Assembly: GCA_963540965.1 (NCBI GenBank)
Contig: CAUTSA010000002.1
Coordinates: 58,561-122,560 of the forward strand
Direction of reading: 5' to 3'
From: Nanosyncoccus sp963540965
Lineage (GTDB): Bacteria > Patescibacteriota > Saccharimonadia > Saccharimonadales > Saccharimonadaceae
Length of the DNA stretch: 64,000 nt
Both the position numbers and the translations under genes were made by a program. Numbering within the stretch: position 1 is the stretch's first letter; the number at the start of each line of letters is the position of its first letter. Below, one piece after another: positions 7,557 through 16,671 of the stretch. Below the pieces are notes generated by a model. That model had not been told where the DNA came from. It searched no databases and saw only the letters and a list, made by a program, of their open reading frames with translations.

Positions 7557-8306
7557 ATGGGGAATAAAGTGACAAAAAAAGAAAATAAAGTTTATAAAAT
7601 ATTACTTACTCCTATCAAATGCGATAAAAGTGTTCCTAAAATTTATATGAAAGATAATGTTATATATAGCCCACAGCTATATAAACGTAATCCAGATGAA
7701 GATATGTCAGATTTAAGTGTGGGTTTCTATAAAATAGTATATAAGGACATTTTAGGGAGAAATAATGTAGAAATTTTAAATGAAGATGGGGCATATAAAA
7801 ATGAGAATTATACGGGAGATACTATTCATTCATTTAATTCACTCGCAAATGTGATCTTGGGTAATAGAACAAAAAAAGAACGAAACTCAAAAGAAAAGTG
7901 GCCTAAAGAATTAATTAACTATCAGTCTAAGTATCATTGTTTAGCTAATTTTTGGGTTATCCCTATGTATCATGGAAGAACGAGCGCAAAACTCAATCGC
8001 TATGATTCTCTAGACGTGTATTTGAACAAAGTATATACAGGGGATATAAAAAATGCAGATGAGTATTTTCAAAAGTTAACATATGAATCTTTTCTAGAGA
8101 TTCATTGTATGTCATGGTATAAAATATTAGATAATCCATTAGAAATATATAGATCAAAAGATAAGAAGGGTTGCATTAATGAAATACAGCGCATATATGA
8201 TTTTTGGAATAAAAGAGCTAGTGAGATTGCAAAAAAATATAGCCGTGAACTCTATGATTACTTTGAGGATCTTGGATTAATAGACACGGCTGAGACTACG
8301 AATTAA
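7557..8306 (+). CDS. Hypothetical protein of the accessory island (249 aa)
   Basis: A soluble, Lys/Tyr/Asn-rich protein without signal peptide or membrane helix. The central segment SKYHCLANFWVIPMYHGR (about residues 124-141) looks like a conserved core seen in uncharacterised Firmicutes proteins, but I cannot name the family with confidence. It is preceded by a small membrane peptide and shares the AT-rich, purine-rich composition of the island. No catalytic motif is obvious. Confidence 0.6.
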   Translation: MGNKVTKKENKVYKILLTPIKCDKSVPKIYMKDNVIYSPQLYKRNPDEDMSDLSVGFYKIVYKDILGRNNVEILNEDGAYKNENYTGDTIHSFNSLANVILGNRTKKERNSKEKWPKELINYQSKYHCLANFWVIPMYHGRTSAKLNRYDSLDVYLNKVYTGDIKNADEYFQKLTYESFLEIHCMSWYKILDNPLEIYRSKDKKGCINEIQRIYDFWNKRASEIAKKYSRELYDYFEDLGLIDTAETTN

Positions 8307-8519
8307 CGGTCATTACTTGACAAAATTGTTGTAATAAAAATATTTAGACTATGATAAATATAAGTTTATCTGTCTAATACCTTTTTACGATGATCTTATG
8401 CTATTATTAAAAAGTACGTGGATATGTTTCTGCATACAGACAAAACTATCTAATATACATAGTGATCACTCGTTTCATATTGAGTCTTTAGTTCTATTAA
8501 CACTTAAATAAGGAGTCTT

Positions 8520-11500
8520 ATGCCACTCAATCAAAAACAGCAAGAAGCAGTCGAATATCTAGATGGACCTCTTCTAGTTTTAGCCGGTCCAGGCACAGGT
8601 AAGACTCAACTCCTTTCTAAAAAAGTTGAATATATCCTTCAAAATACTGATACCGACCCAAGTATGATTCTATGTATCACCTACACAGAGGCCGGTGCTG
8701 AAAATATGAAAGAACGCTTGCGCAGCATGATTGGTCAAGCCGCTGACAAGGTTGATATTATGACTTTTCATGCCTTTGGTCAAAAAATTCTCGGTCTTTA
8801 TAATCAGTTTGCCACAGAACCACAACGTAGCTTCACTGAACCCATCGAGGAGATTATTCAACTAAAAATTATTGAAGAATTGCAAGCAAATCTTCCTAAT
8901 TCCTATTTACTAAAGGCCGAACAGAAGCAAAAAAATTTGCTCAGTCTTATTGCTAAAATCAAAGTTTCAAAGGTTTCACCAGAAGAGCTCAGAGCTATCG
9001 TTAAACAAAACCAGCAAGACATCGAAATTCTAAACAAAGAACTTGCCCCCATCTTACAGTATCTTCCAGATAAAGCCTCTGGCAAAAACGCCTATGCTAA
9101 ACTAGCCGAAACGGTCTACATTCCACTACTAAAAAAGCTTGGTGAGCTCAAAACCGATCAGCCAATTGTAGGTCGTATCTACTCTCTTTTTGATGTTTTT
9201 TATGAAAAAATTTATTCATTCATTGAAGAGCAAGCCAGCTCAGAAAAACCATCGGTAAAAAATATTAACAACTTCATCAAGAAGTATTTTTCAAAAGACA
9301 AAAATGGCATCTTTAAATTTTCCGAACTGGCTAGCAATCAACGCCTCTTAGAATTAGCTGAACTCTATGAAAAGTATCAAAGCTATCTTCAAGAACACGG
9401 ATATTTTGACTTTAATGACATGATTGAAATGCCTATTAAGTATCTCGAGGATGATATCGATTTTCGTCGCAAAATTGCTCAGAATTATCTGTACATCATG
9501 GTTGATGAATACCAAGATACAAACCCCTCCCAAACTCGACTACTTGAATTAATCGCCGATGAGCAGGAGTCGCCCTCCGTAATGGCTGTTGGCGACGACG
9601 ATCAGTCAATCTTCGAATTCCAAGGAGCTAAGGCCAGTAGCCTTATTTATTTCAAAAATCATTTTAACGCAAAAGTAATTGTTCTCACCGAGAACTACCG
9701 CTCTACGAGTGAGATTCTTCGCTTCTCACGTAAAATTGCTGATCAGCTAGACGAGAGTTTCATTAAAAATGAAGCTATGCAACGTAGTCTTCATGCAGAA
9801 AATCAAGTGACTGAAGATCTCAAGAAAGAATTAACTTCCGTACGTAACTCCGATATCCTAAAAAACAGTCCCGAAGACTTCTTGTTTGAACAAATATTTT
9901 ACTCAACACACCAAGCAGAAGATGAAGACTCAAACCCTGAACAATCGTCACAACTGAATAAATCTATTACTCAAAAAACTTTCATTGAAAGACATCAATT
10001 TATTAACCAAGACGCTGAATATAACTGGGTCGCCGGGCGAGTACATCAGCTCATCCAAGCTGGCACAAACCCTTCAGATATCGGCATTCTCTTTCCAAAG
10101 CATAAATATGCCACTGCCTTAATTCCATATCTACGCAAATATCCCGAAATCGACCTCGCTTACGAACGCACCGAAAATATTTTAGAAAATGAACAAATCT
10201 ATGAATTATTAACCCTCTGTAATTTTATTTATCAACTTTCTGAAGGGGAAAACCCCAGCTATATGTTACCCGAAATCCTTTCTTTCGATTTTTGGGGTAT
10301 TCCTAGCGAAGATATGATTCTCGCCGTTCAATCCATCCATCGCCATAAACGTCCAGCGCTTGAAATTCTGCAAAATTATCTTGATAATCCATCTTTTGCA
10401 GACCTCGCCGCTTTCTTTGCCGAACTAGCTAAACTGTCCCTAACTCTACCACTTGAATTCTTGCTTGATATAATTTCCGGACTCTCACCAATTGAAATCA
10501 CCGTTAATCAGAAGACCAAAGCTTTCACCTCTCCTTTTCTTACTTTCTATTCAAAAGATTCCTACTCCAAAAATACTTTTGATTTTTATAATCGCTTGCG
10601 TCTACTTCGTAACCGCCTCCTTTCTCGCACCAAAAAGGATAAATTACGCCTTGCTGACCTCGTCCAGCTCATTGATGACTATAAAAAGACTGAAACCAGT
10701 ATTACTGAACAAACTTTTTATCGAGATTCTGACAAGGCCGTTAGTCTTATGACCGCCCATAAATCAAAAGGGCTAGAATTTAAGCATGTCTTCTTAATCA
10801 ATCTTACAGCCTCCGCCTGGGATGGCTCAGGAGGACCGAATACCCTTACTCTTCCCCTAAATCTTGAAGTTATCGGTGACGCTCGCAATACCCAAGACGG
10901 CAAAAAACGACTTCTCTTTGTCGCTATCACCCGTGCTGCCAAAACCCTTACTATGACCAGCCCAAAGTATGCTGATGACGCAGAAAAAGAAAATAAACCC
11001 CTCTCCTTTCTCGATGAAAAAGTTATTCAAACCGATGACCAATCATATATTTCCTCGCCATTCATTCCAACCGGTCAGGTTATCGAACATAACGAGACAC
11101 TCTCTGATGACGAAAAGGTCTCGGCTATGCGTCGTATTTGGTTAAATAAATTACTCGACCCATCCGAAAAAATCGAACCACTCCTAAAAGAGCGTGTAAA
11201 AGATTTTCGGCTTTCCGCCTCCCATATTTCATCATTTATTCGTCTCACTTACGGCGGTCCACTGAATTTTTACCTTAATAGTATTATTAAAGCACCTAGT
11301 GAGCCCACTTCATTAAATATTGCTTACGGCAATTTAATCCATAAAGTCTTCGAGGAGATAACCAAAAATCAGCTTACTAAAGAAGATGCTATTTTGCTTT
11401 ACACCACAGAGGCAAAAAAACAGGACCTGCTAGAAGAAGACATTAAAACCTTGATTGAGCGCGGTGAAGATGAATTACCCCTAGCGATTGATGAATACCA

Positions 11501-12041
11501 ATCTATCCTACGAAGCCCCGGCGCTAAGGCTGAAGTTGATTTTAGTAATGAACATCTCATTTTTGACGGTATTCCAATTACTGGAAAAATTGATCACCTC
11601 AATATTGATGACCAAAATAAGCTTATCGATATCTATGACTTTAAAACTAGCACTATTTCTGACCGTGACAAGTGGCATTCTAAAGAGTCTCTTTATATCT
11701 ATCACTTTCAGCTGCTCTTTTACCGCCTGTTACTTAAACAGTCCAAGTTTTACCATGACTATACTGTTCGCTCAATGAATCTACTCTTTACTAAGCCCAA
11801 TCGACGTGAGACCCTTGACCATCCAGATGGCAAGCTCCATAGGCTTACTCTGACCGAAGAAGATATCGCAAAAGACGATCTGGATTTTGAGGATCTTATT
11901 AAAGCCATTTACCATCAAATTACTACCCTAGATTTCTTGCGCCCCGACTCGCCACTCAATCTCGCAAACACCGCCGACGCCACCCTAGCCGACATCAAAA
12001 AGTTCTGCCATCAGCTTATTGATCTTTATAAAAACAGTTGA
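8520..12041 (+). CDS. UvrD/PcrA-like superfamily 1 helicase fused to a RecB/AddB-type nuclease domain
   Basis: 1173 residues. Helicase motifs occur in order: Walker A GPGTGKTQ (about 23-30), Walker B VDEYQDTN (about 328), GDDDQSIF (about 359), NYRST (about 393), AHKSKGLEF (about 747) and the VAITRA arginine-finger motif (about 800). A C-terminal PD-(D/E)XK-like domain shows GKID (about 1021) and DFKTS (about 1040). This suggests an ATP-dependent helicase-exonuclease acting in double-strand-break repair or processing of incoming DNA, standing in for AddAB/RecBCD. AGGAG lies only 4 nt before the ATG. It is the first native gene after the accessory island. It ends in TGA. Confidence 0.88.
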   Translation: MPLNQKQQEAVEYLDGPLLVLAGPGTGKTQLLSKKVEYILQNTDTDPSMILCITYTEAGAENMKERLRSMIGQAADKVDIMTFHAFGQKILGLYNQFATEPQRSFTEPIEEIIQLKIIEELQANLPNSYLLKAEQKQKNLLSLIAKIKVSKVSPEELRAIVKQNQQDIEILNKELAPILQYLPDKASGKNAYAKLAETVYIPLLKKLGELKTDQPIVGRIYSLFDVFYEKIYSFIEEQASSEKPSVKNINNFIKKYFSKDKNGIFKFSELASNQRLLELAELYEKYQSYLQEHGYFDFNDMIEMPIKYLEDDIDFRRKIAQNYLYIMVDEYQDTNPSQTRLLELIADEQESPSVMAVGDDDQSIFEFQGAKASSLIYFKNHFNAKVIVLTENYRSTSEILRFSRKIADQLDESFIKNEAMQRSLHAENQVTEDLKKELTSVRNSDILKNSPEDFLFEQIFYSTHQAEDEDSNPEQSSQLNKSITQKTFIERHQFINQDAEYNWVAGRVHQLIQAGTNPSDIGILFPKHKYATALIPYLRKYPEIDLAYERTENILENEQIYELLTLCNFIYQLSEGENPSYMLPEILSFDFWGIPSEDMILAVQSIHRHKRPALEILQNYLDNPSFADLAAFFAELAKLSLTLPLEFLLDIISGLSPIEITVNQKTKAFTSPFLTFYSKDSYSKNTFDFYNRLRLLRNRLLSRTKKDKLRLADLVQLIDDYKKTETSITEQTFYRDSDKAVSLMTAHKSKGLEFKHVFLINLTASAWDGSGGPNTLTLPLNLEVIGDARNTQDGKKRLLFVAITRAAKTLTMTSPKYADDAEKENKPLSFLDEKVIQTDDQSYISSPFIPTGQVIEHNETLSDDEKVSAMRRIWLNKLLDPSEKIEPLLKERVKDFRLSASHISSFIRLTYGGPLNFYLNSIIKAPSEPTSLNIAYGNLIHKVFEEITKNQLTKEDAILLYTTEAKKQDLLEEDIKTLIERGEDELPLAIDEYQSILRSPGAKAEVDFSNEHLIFDGIPITGKIDHLNIDDQNKLIDIYDFKTSTISDRDKWHSKESLYIYHFQLLFYRLLLKQSKFYHDYTVRSMNLLFTKPNRRETLDHPDGKLHRLTLTEEDIAKDDLDFEDLIKAIYHQITTLDFLRPDSPLNLANTADATLADIKKFCHQLIDLYKNS

Positions 12042-12065
12042 CTTTATTAATTTATATGTTATTAT
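12038..12065 (+). promoter_or_regulatory. Promoter at the 3' end of the helicase gene
   Basis: TTGACT (12038-12043), a 16-nt spacer and TATTAT (12060-12065). The -35 box overlaps the helicase stop codon. It should drive a transcript starting near 12072 that carries the structured leader and the 59-aa gene. Confidence 0.65.
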
Positions 12066-12071
12066 AAACAA

Positions 12072-12295
12072 GCAACGTTGTGATAACAGTCGCTACGGGG
12101 CTCGTCCTGACTTTGTTTCGGGGTGAGTCCTGTCTTAAAAACTTGCCCAAGGAAGGGGGTGAGTGTACTTTAAATTTTGGAAAACGCGAGAAGAATAGCC
12201 ATCTTCAATACTACTACACATAACACAATCGTTAATTTTTTTATATATAGGCTATGCTTCTCGTTGGATTCCATGCAGAAAGGGGGTGAATATGC
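12072..12295 (+). ncRNA. Structured 5' leader RNA upstream of a 59-aa gene
   Basis: About 220 nt without a convincing ORF. A 12-bp stem with several G-U pairs forms between 12098-12109 (GGGCTCGTCCTG) and 12119-12130 (CGGGGTGAGTCC), with a 9-nt loop. The SD-like decamer AAGGGGGTGA occurs twice, at 12153-12162 and 12280-12289; only the second has a start codon at proper distance. This suggests a regulated leader or an independent small RNA. No known riboswitch class is recognised. Confidence 0.4.
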
Positions 12296-12475
12296 ATGGG
12301 ATGGGTAATTACCGATAAGGTAACTGGACGCTCGTATGACACCGACCACGACGGCTATGCAGCCGTTGCAGAGGCGCTCCATGAGCACCCAGACCGTTTC
12401 ACGGATGCTACAACCGAAGAAAAGCGCCGAATTAAGGAAGGCGCCGAAATCCTCGGCTGGCACCCGAGTTACTAA
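12296..12475 (+). CDS. Small hypothetical protein (59 aa)
   Basis: A strong SD (AAGGGGGTGA, one mismatch from the ideal AAGGAGGTGA) lies 6 nt before ATG 12296. A nearer ATG at 12292 leads to a stop within nine codons and is rejected. The product is soluble and rich in charged residues: a WVITDKVTGRSYDTDHDGYAAVAEAL stretch (residues 3-28) looks like a small alpha/beta unit, then a basic helix with KRRIKEGAEILGW. A strong terminator follows. It is unrecognised, but the SD, composition and terminator support a genuine gene. Confidence 0.65.
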   Translation: MGWVITDKVTGRSYDTDHDGYAAVAEALHEHPDRFTDATTEEKRRIKEGAEILGWHPSY

Positions 12476-12529
12476 TATAAAATCCTTCCTCAGGGAGGGG
12501 CCATACGTTTTTTCCAAAAAACTTCTCTC

Positions 12530-12557
12530 GGGGAGCCACTCGGCTCCCCTCTTTTTT
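12530..12557 (+). terminator. Intrinsic terminator
   Basis: GGGGAGCC-ACTC-GGCTCCCC (12530-12549) followed by TCTTTTTT. Ends the transcript of the 59-aa gene. Confidence 0.9.
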
Positions 12558-12719
12558 ATTTTAAACATATCCACTATAATATAATCATCTTGTCATACTT
12601 CGGTCACTGACAATGAGAAAATTCAAAAGCTTTAAGTATCGTCATTTATACTTTTAGCCAGGAGCCAATAAATCAGGCTCGCATAAATGACTCCAATCAA
12701 ATACTAAAAGGAGTTACTT

Positions 12720-12974
12720 ATGAAAAATAATATTAACAATAATCAAGAACGCGTCGAAGTCATGGCTCTCTTCGGGTACGAAATGACCCCTTGTCAGCCA
12801 TTAAATTTCAAAAAGCGCAGTGGGGAAGAGTTTGAAGTTACTGAACTCCTCCAAACCCACATTCGTTTTATTGGCAACACCGCCATCCACATCTTTGACG
12901 TTATCGCGGGACAAAGCAACTATCAGCTATCCTTCAATGCCACCGATCTTTCCTGGCATCTGCGTCTCGCGTAA
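12720..12974 (+). CDS. Small conserved-looking hypothetical protein (84 aa)
   Basis: AAAAGGAG (12706-12713) lies 6 nt before the ATG. The product is soluble, with Asn-rich N-terminus and a predicted mixed alpha/beta body; motifs include ALFGYEM (about 16-22) and the C-terminal DLSWHLRLA. No signal peptide or membrane helix. A TATAAT box at 12573-12578 and a leader of ~140 nt holding the inverted repeat TTGTCA...TGACAA (12591-12616) precede it. A terminator follows closely. Function unknown. Confidence 0.65.
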   Translation: MKNNINNNQERVEVMALFGYEMTPCQPLNFKKRSGEEFEVTELLQTHIRFIGNTAIHIFDVIAGQSNYQLSFNATDLSWHLRLA

Positions 12975-12981
12975 GTTCTAA

Positions 12982-13004
12982 AAGAGACCGTCGGTCTCTT
13001 TTTT
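12982..13004. terminator. Intrinsic terminator, possibly bidirectional
   Basis: AAGAGACC-GTC-GGTCTCTT with T-run on the + strand and A-run on the other side. It lies between the 84-aa gene and the end of dus, which converge. Confidence 0.85.
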
Positions 13005-13046
13005 GATGAATAAATTAAACTTTACTCCAGTCACTTAGCTATTTAT

Positions 13047-14045
13047 TTAAGACCCAACCTTGCCCAAAAATTCATCAACCACTAGCCTAATCTCATCAGT
13101 GTTCTTGCAGTCCATCAATTTCACTCGCAAATCAGACGCTCCGTCAAATGAATTAATATACACCTTAAACATTCGTTTTAAAGGCTCAAACGGATAACGC
13201 GACCCCGCCGCCTCCAGCTCTTTTTTTCTTGCATCAAAACAATCTAAATGATATTTAAATAAGTTCATTAACTCAAGCACACTTATGTCCCCCTCTTGTG
13301 AGACTGGCCTTCGATTGGTAAAGCAATATGGATTCGAGAATACACCACGTCCAATCATAAAACCATCGACCTCTGGATATTTCTCTCTTAACTCCTGTAC
13401 ATGCTGATAATTTAGGATATCACCATTAATAGTTAGTCGTGTTGCCGGCGCAATTTCATCACGCAACTTCAAAATCTCTGGAATCAAATCAAAATGTGCT
13501 GGCACTTTCGACATTTCTTTTCGTGTACGCAAATGAATAGTCAGATTTGCAACTTGTTGTTTCAAAACCACTGGCAGCCAATCCTTATATTCATCTATAT
13601 ATGTAAAACCCAGTCTCGTTTTTACCGAAACTGGTAGATTTGTATTCTTTTTTGCCTCCTCTATACAAGATATTGCAAGCTCCGGCGTCCTAATCATTGC
13701 CGCCCCACCTCCGGCCTTATTGACGTGCCGATCTGGACAACCCATATTAATATCTAGACCCTGAAAGCCTAACCCCTCTAGCTCACGCGCAATTAGAGCA
13801 AAGTGTTCTGGAATTTTACCCCAAATCTGCGCAATAATCGGAGCATCCGCTTCGCAGACCGTCAGCCGCTCCAAGGCATCATGTCGCCCCTTCTCAGATG
13901 CATACGACGTGACATTCGTAAATTCAGTATAGAACAAATCCGGTCGTCCAGCTCGCTCAATTACTTGTCGAAACACCACATCCGTCACCCCCTCCATGGG
14001 GGCTAAAATCGTAAAACCTTTAGGTAAATCTTGCCAAATATTCAT
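13047..14045 (-). CDS. dus: tRNA-dihydrouridine synthase
   Basis: 332 residues, FMN-dependent TIM-barrel. Visible signatures are the N-terminal LAPMEGVTD (FMN site), DINMGCPDRHV with the catalytic cysteine (about residue 103), VKTRLG, and INGDI near residue 207. It reduces uridines in the D-loop of tRNA. Which of the Dus positions it serves cannot be told. The gene starts one base after the stop of the upstream glycosyltransferase (TAA A ATG), so the two form an operon read from right to left. Length is normal for the family. Confidence 0.92.
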   Translation of the reverse strand: MNIWQDLPKGFTILAPMEGVTDVVFRQVIERAGRPDLFYTEFTNVTSYASEKGRHDALERLTVCEADAPIIAQIWGKIPEHFALIARELEGLGFQGLDINMGCPDRHVNKAGGGAAMIRTPELAISCIEEAKKNTNLPVSVKTRLGFTYIDEYKDWLPVVLKQQVANLTIHLRTRKEMSKVPAHFDLIPEILKLRDEIAPATRLTINGDILNYQHVQELREKYPEVDGFMIGRGVFSNPYCFTNRRPVSQEGDISVLELMNLFKYHLDCFDARKKELEAAGSRYPFEPLKRMFKVYINSFDGASDLRVKLMDCKNTDEIRLVVDEFLGKVGS

Positions 14046-14046
14046 T

Positions 14047-15333
14047 TTATTCTTCCGTATTCTTTAATATAATCGCTTGCTCATAAATTTCCTCAAAACG
14101 CGCAATCGTGCGTTTTAGATCATGGCGTTTTGCAATCTCGATTGAAGCTAATTTATACTTTTTTAAGCGCTCCGGGTCTATTAAGATCCGCCTCATTGCA
14201 TGGGCAATACCTGCAACGTCTCCTGGATGACAAAGCTCACCATTCTTTCGATTTTGACATAGTTCCGATACCGCCCCGGCATCAACCGCCACAAGAGGTA
14301 GTCCCACCGCCGCCGCTTCTATTAGAACAATACCCTGTGTTTCAGTCTCTGATGCCGTTACAAACATTAAGCCCGCTCGATAGATTTCTATTAACTCCGG
14401 TGGCATGATTTTACCCAAAAACTTCACCTGCCCCTCAATCTCCAGTTCTTTCGCCAAGGTTTTCAGGTTTGCAAGATCAATCCCATCCCCCACGATAATC
14501 AACTCTAAATCTTTAGTCTCAACCTTCGGAAGTGTTAATAACTTCTTAAAGGCCTTAAGTACTACGCTAATACTTTTTTCCGGATCAACTCGCCCAATAT
14601 ATAAAATCTTTTGAGTTTTTGCTGTCAATCCATATTTCTTTAAAATCTTTGTATCTGGTTTCTTCGGATAAAACTCCGTTAAGTCCACTCCATTCGATAA
14701 AGCCTCGACCGTCACTTTAAAATGTTTACGATTTTTAGGAATTAAATCACCTATCGCCATTTCGGTTGGCATGGTCGCATATTCCGCATGTTTCAAAAAA
14801 CTCGACATATACGCGCGCAGCATGGCGTTAGATGCTTTTTTAATTAATTTAGGTTTCAAAATTTTTAGCTGGTCCGTAATATTATCTGGATAAGCATGCC
14901 CCGTTGAAACTAGTGGCACTTTATATTTCTTTGCATACCACATCACAGCGAGCGCAATCGTTTCTGCCGTCTGTAGATGAATCACATCCGGTTGAAAATC
15001 TTTCAATATTTTCTTGATTTCTTTTACCGGATTTACTGACCACCAAATACCATAACGATAAGCCAGTCTTGGCATCTGGATACCGAGAAAATCTCGCTTC
15101 TCAGGCACTTTATTAATCTGATCTGGATAAAAAGGGAAGCGCAGGGAAGTTAAGAAGGCTGTTCTTACCCCATTTTCCGCATCGGTTTCAATATGAAATT
15201 TCCCATTAAAACTTGGCGATAATACCAGTACCTCATGCCCAGCTTTCGCTAACCCATTCGCTAGATTGTGTGCAAAAACCGCCACACCGTTCGTCATTGG
15301 GTAATAAATATCTGAAGCAATTACAATTTTCAT
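14047..15333 (-). CDS. GT4-type glycosyltransferase
   Basis: 428 residues with the GT-B fold. The N-terminal acceptor domain begins MKIVIASDIYYPMTNGVAVF and the donor domain holds ILYIGRVDPEKS (about 255) and TETQGIVLIEA (the EX7E-type motif, about 348). Closest in type to diacylglycerol glucosyl- or mannosyltransferases and other lipid or cell-wall glycosyltransferases; the substrate cannot be read from the sequence. It probably makes a glycolipid at the inner face of the membrane. An extended -10 box lies 7 nt upstream, and those 7 nt include an AGAGGAA that could act as a weak SD. Operon with dus. Confidence 0.82.
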   Translation of the reverse strand: MKIVIASDIYYPMTNGVAVFAHNLANGLAKAGHEVLVLSPSFNGKFHIETDAENGVRTAFLTSLRFPFYPDQINKVPEKRDFLGIQMPRLAYRYGIWWSVNPVKEIKKILKDFQPDVIHLQTAETIALAVMWYAKKYKVPLVSTGHAYPDNITDQLKILKPKLIKKASNAMLRAYMSSFLKHAEYATMPTEMAIGDLIPKNRKHFKVTVEALSNGVDLTEFYPKKPDTKILKKYGLTAKTQKILYIGRVDPEKSISVVLKAFKKLLTLPKVETKDLELIIVGDGIDLANLKTLAKELEIEGQVKFLGKIMPPELIEIYRAGLMFVTASETETQGIVLIEAAAVGLPLVAVDAGAVSELCQNRKNGELCHPGDVAGIAHAMRRILIDPERLKKYKLASIEIAKRHDLKRTIARFEEIYEQAIILKNTEE

Positions 15334-15340
15334 TTCCTCT

Positions 15341-15349
15341 ATTATATCA
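15341..15349 (-). promoter_or_regulatory. Extended -10 promoter (TGA TATAAT) for the glycosyltransferase-dus operon
   Basis: TATAAT reads on the minus strand at 15346-15341, preceded by TGA; 7 nt to the ATG. It is back to back with the smpB promoter at 15377. Confidence 0.7.
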
Positions 15350-15376
15350 AATTCAGCAAAATCCCACTTTCACTTC

Positions 15377-15385
15377 TGTTATAAT
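15377..15385 (+). promoter_or_regulatory. Extended -10 promoter (TGT TATAAT), leaderless smpB
   Basis: TATAAT 15380-15385 preceded by TGT; 6 nt to the ATG at 15392, no SD. Confidence 0.75.
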
Positions 15386-15391
15386 ACCCAT

Positions 15392-15814
15392 ATGAAGAAA
15401 ACTAAAAAAGCTCAAAGCCAAGTCTCCGTCAATCGACGCGCAAGTTTCGATTATCATCTTGGTGATAAGCTGATTTGTGGCATGGCTCTTTCTGGCCCTG
15501 AAGTTCGTCTCATTCGCGATCGTCACCTCCAACTCAAAGGCTCCTTTATTACTTTAAGAAATAATGAATTATGGCTAAACAACCTTACCCTTGGCGCCGA
15601 AACTGCCAGAAACATTAAACTTCTTGCCACTAAAAAACAAATTCTATCTCTTCAGAAATCAAAACTTCTTGGCAATACCATTGTTCCCACCAAGCTCTTT
15701 GGCGGCTCTCGCCATATCAAGCTTGAGATTGCGCTCGCCTCTGGTAAGAAAAAATACGACAAACGCCTCAGTATCAAACATCGCGATCTCGATCGAGAAC
15801 GCCAAAAATATTAG
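15392..15814 (+). CDS. smpB: SsrA-binding protein SmpB
   Basis: 140 residues. The OB-fold protein binds tmRNA and brings it to stalled ribosomes. The N-terminal VNRRASFDYHLGDKLICGM (about residues 12-30), the GPEVRLIR segment and the basic C-terminal KKKYDKRLSIKHRDLDRE tail, which enters the mRNA channel, are all present. Length is at the short end of normal. The transcript should be leaderless. exoIII follows after 9 nt with its own SD, so they form one unit. The tmRNA gene is not in this window. Confidence 0.92.
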   Translation: MKKTKKAQSQVSVNRRASFDYHLGDKLICGMALSGPEVRLIRDRHLQLKGSFITLRNNELWLNNLTLGAETARNIKLLATKKQILSLQKSKLLGNTIVPTKLFGGSRHIKLEIALASGKKKYDKRLSIKHRDLDRERQKY

Positions 15815-15823
15815 GAGAATCAT

Positions 15824-16660
15824 ATGCAATACTCTCTCTATTCTTGGAATGTTAATGGTATCAGGGCCGTCCTCAAAAAAGGCGTGCTTCAAGAGTTACT
15901 TCAATCTAAAAATCCCGACTTCCTCTGCCTACAAGAAACTAAAGCTAAAAAAGATCAGGTCGAAGTTGACTTTCCCGACTATCAAGAAATCTGGAATTCA
16001 GCAGATCGCGCTGGTTATTCTGGCACCGCAATCTTCGCCAAAAATCATCAGCCCTTGCAAAGTACTGAACTGAATTTAGAGCATTTCTTAGCCACCCAAA
16101 CTGATCCAGAAATTACCAAAATTCTCAATCAACTTCATCAAGATCAGTATGGCGCCCCCCTCAACGAAGGCCGTATCACCACTGTCGAAACACCTCATTT
16201 TTATCTAGTTACTGTTTACACTCCGAACTCTAAGAACGACCTTTCAAGACTAAATCTTCGCCATGATCTTTGGGATCCCCTCTTTCTTTACTACATTAAA
16301 TACCTTGAACAGACCAAACCTGTAGTCTTTTGTGGCGATCTTAATGTCTCACACCAAGAAATTGATCTTGCAAGGCCCAAACAGAACACCAAGAACGCTG
16401 GATTTACTCAAGAAGAACGAGAAGGTATTGAAAACTATATCAAGAACCACTTCCTCGACACTTTCCGCACCCTTCACCCAGAGACTATTAAATATTCGTG
16501 GTGGTCACACTGGGGTCACGCTCGTGAGAACAATGTGGGGTGGAGAATTGATTATTTTTTCATCTCCGAAATACTAAAAAAGCATCTTCTTAGCGCAGAA
16601 ATCCATGACCAGATTCTTGGCTCTGACCACTGCCCTATCTCAATTACACTTCAATTTTAA
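15824..16660 (+). CDS. xthA: Exodeoxyribonuclease III / AP endonuclease
   Basis: 278 residues of the exonuclease-endonuclease-phosphatase fold. Conserved elements are SWNVNGIRA (about 8-16), LQETKA with the metal-binding Glu (about 38), YTPNS (about 131), GDLNVSH (about 169), WWSHW and the C-terminal GSDHCPI with the catalytic Asp-His pair (about 267). It cleaves abasic sites in base-excision repair and trims 3' ends. AGGAG lies 6 nt before the ATG. Operon with smpB and the next gene. Confidence 0.92.
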   Translation: MQYSLYSWNVNGIRAVLKKGVLQELLQSKNPDFLCLQETKAKKDQVEVDFPDYQEIWNSADRAGYSGTAIFAKNHQPLQSTELNLEHFLATQTDPEITKILNQLHQDQYGAPLNEGRITTVETPHFYLVTVYTPNSKNDLSRLNLRHDLWDPLFLYYIKYLEQTKPVVFCGDLNVSHQEIDLARPKQNTKNAGFTQEEREGIENYIKNHFLDTFRTLHPETIKYSWWSHWGHARENNVGWRIDYFFISEILKKHLLSAEIHDQILGSDHCPISITLQF

Positions 16661-16671
16661 GAAAGGATATT

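Larger units (their letters stand above)
5887..8519 (+). other. Accessory island with foreign base composition
   Basis: Across this stretch the + strand turns purine-rich, with A and G over C, while both flanks are C-rich on the same strand. Codon use is AT-rich in the manner of Clostridia. Contents are an alpha/beta hydrolase, a truncated methyltransferase, a small membrane peptide and an unknown 249-aa protein. A hairpin of IS200/IS605 type lies inside. Recent transfer from Firmicutes is inferred, not proven. The boundaries are set by the flanking native genes and could be narrower. Confidence 0.6.

Noticed and set aside
12163..12198. 11-codon ORF after the first AAGGGGGTGA
   Set aside because: The GTG touches the SD with no spacer, so ribosomes could not start there.
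12170..12574. 134-aa minus-strand frame
   Set aside because: It runs antisense over the 59-aa gene and through a strong terminator; no start signal.
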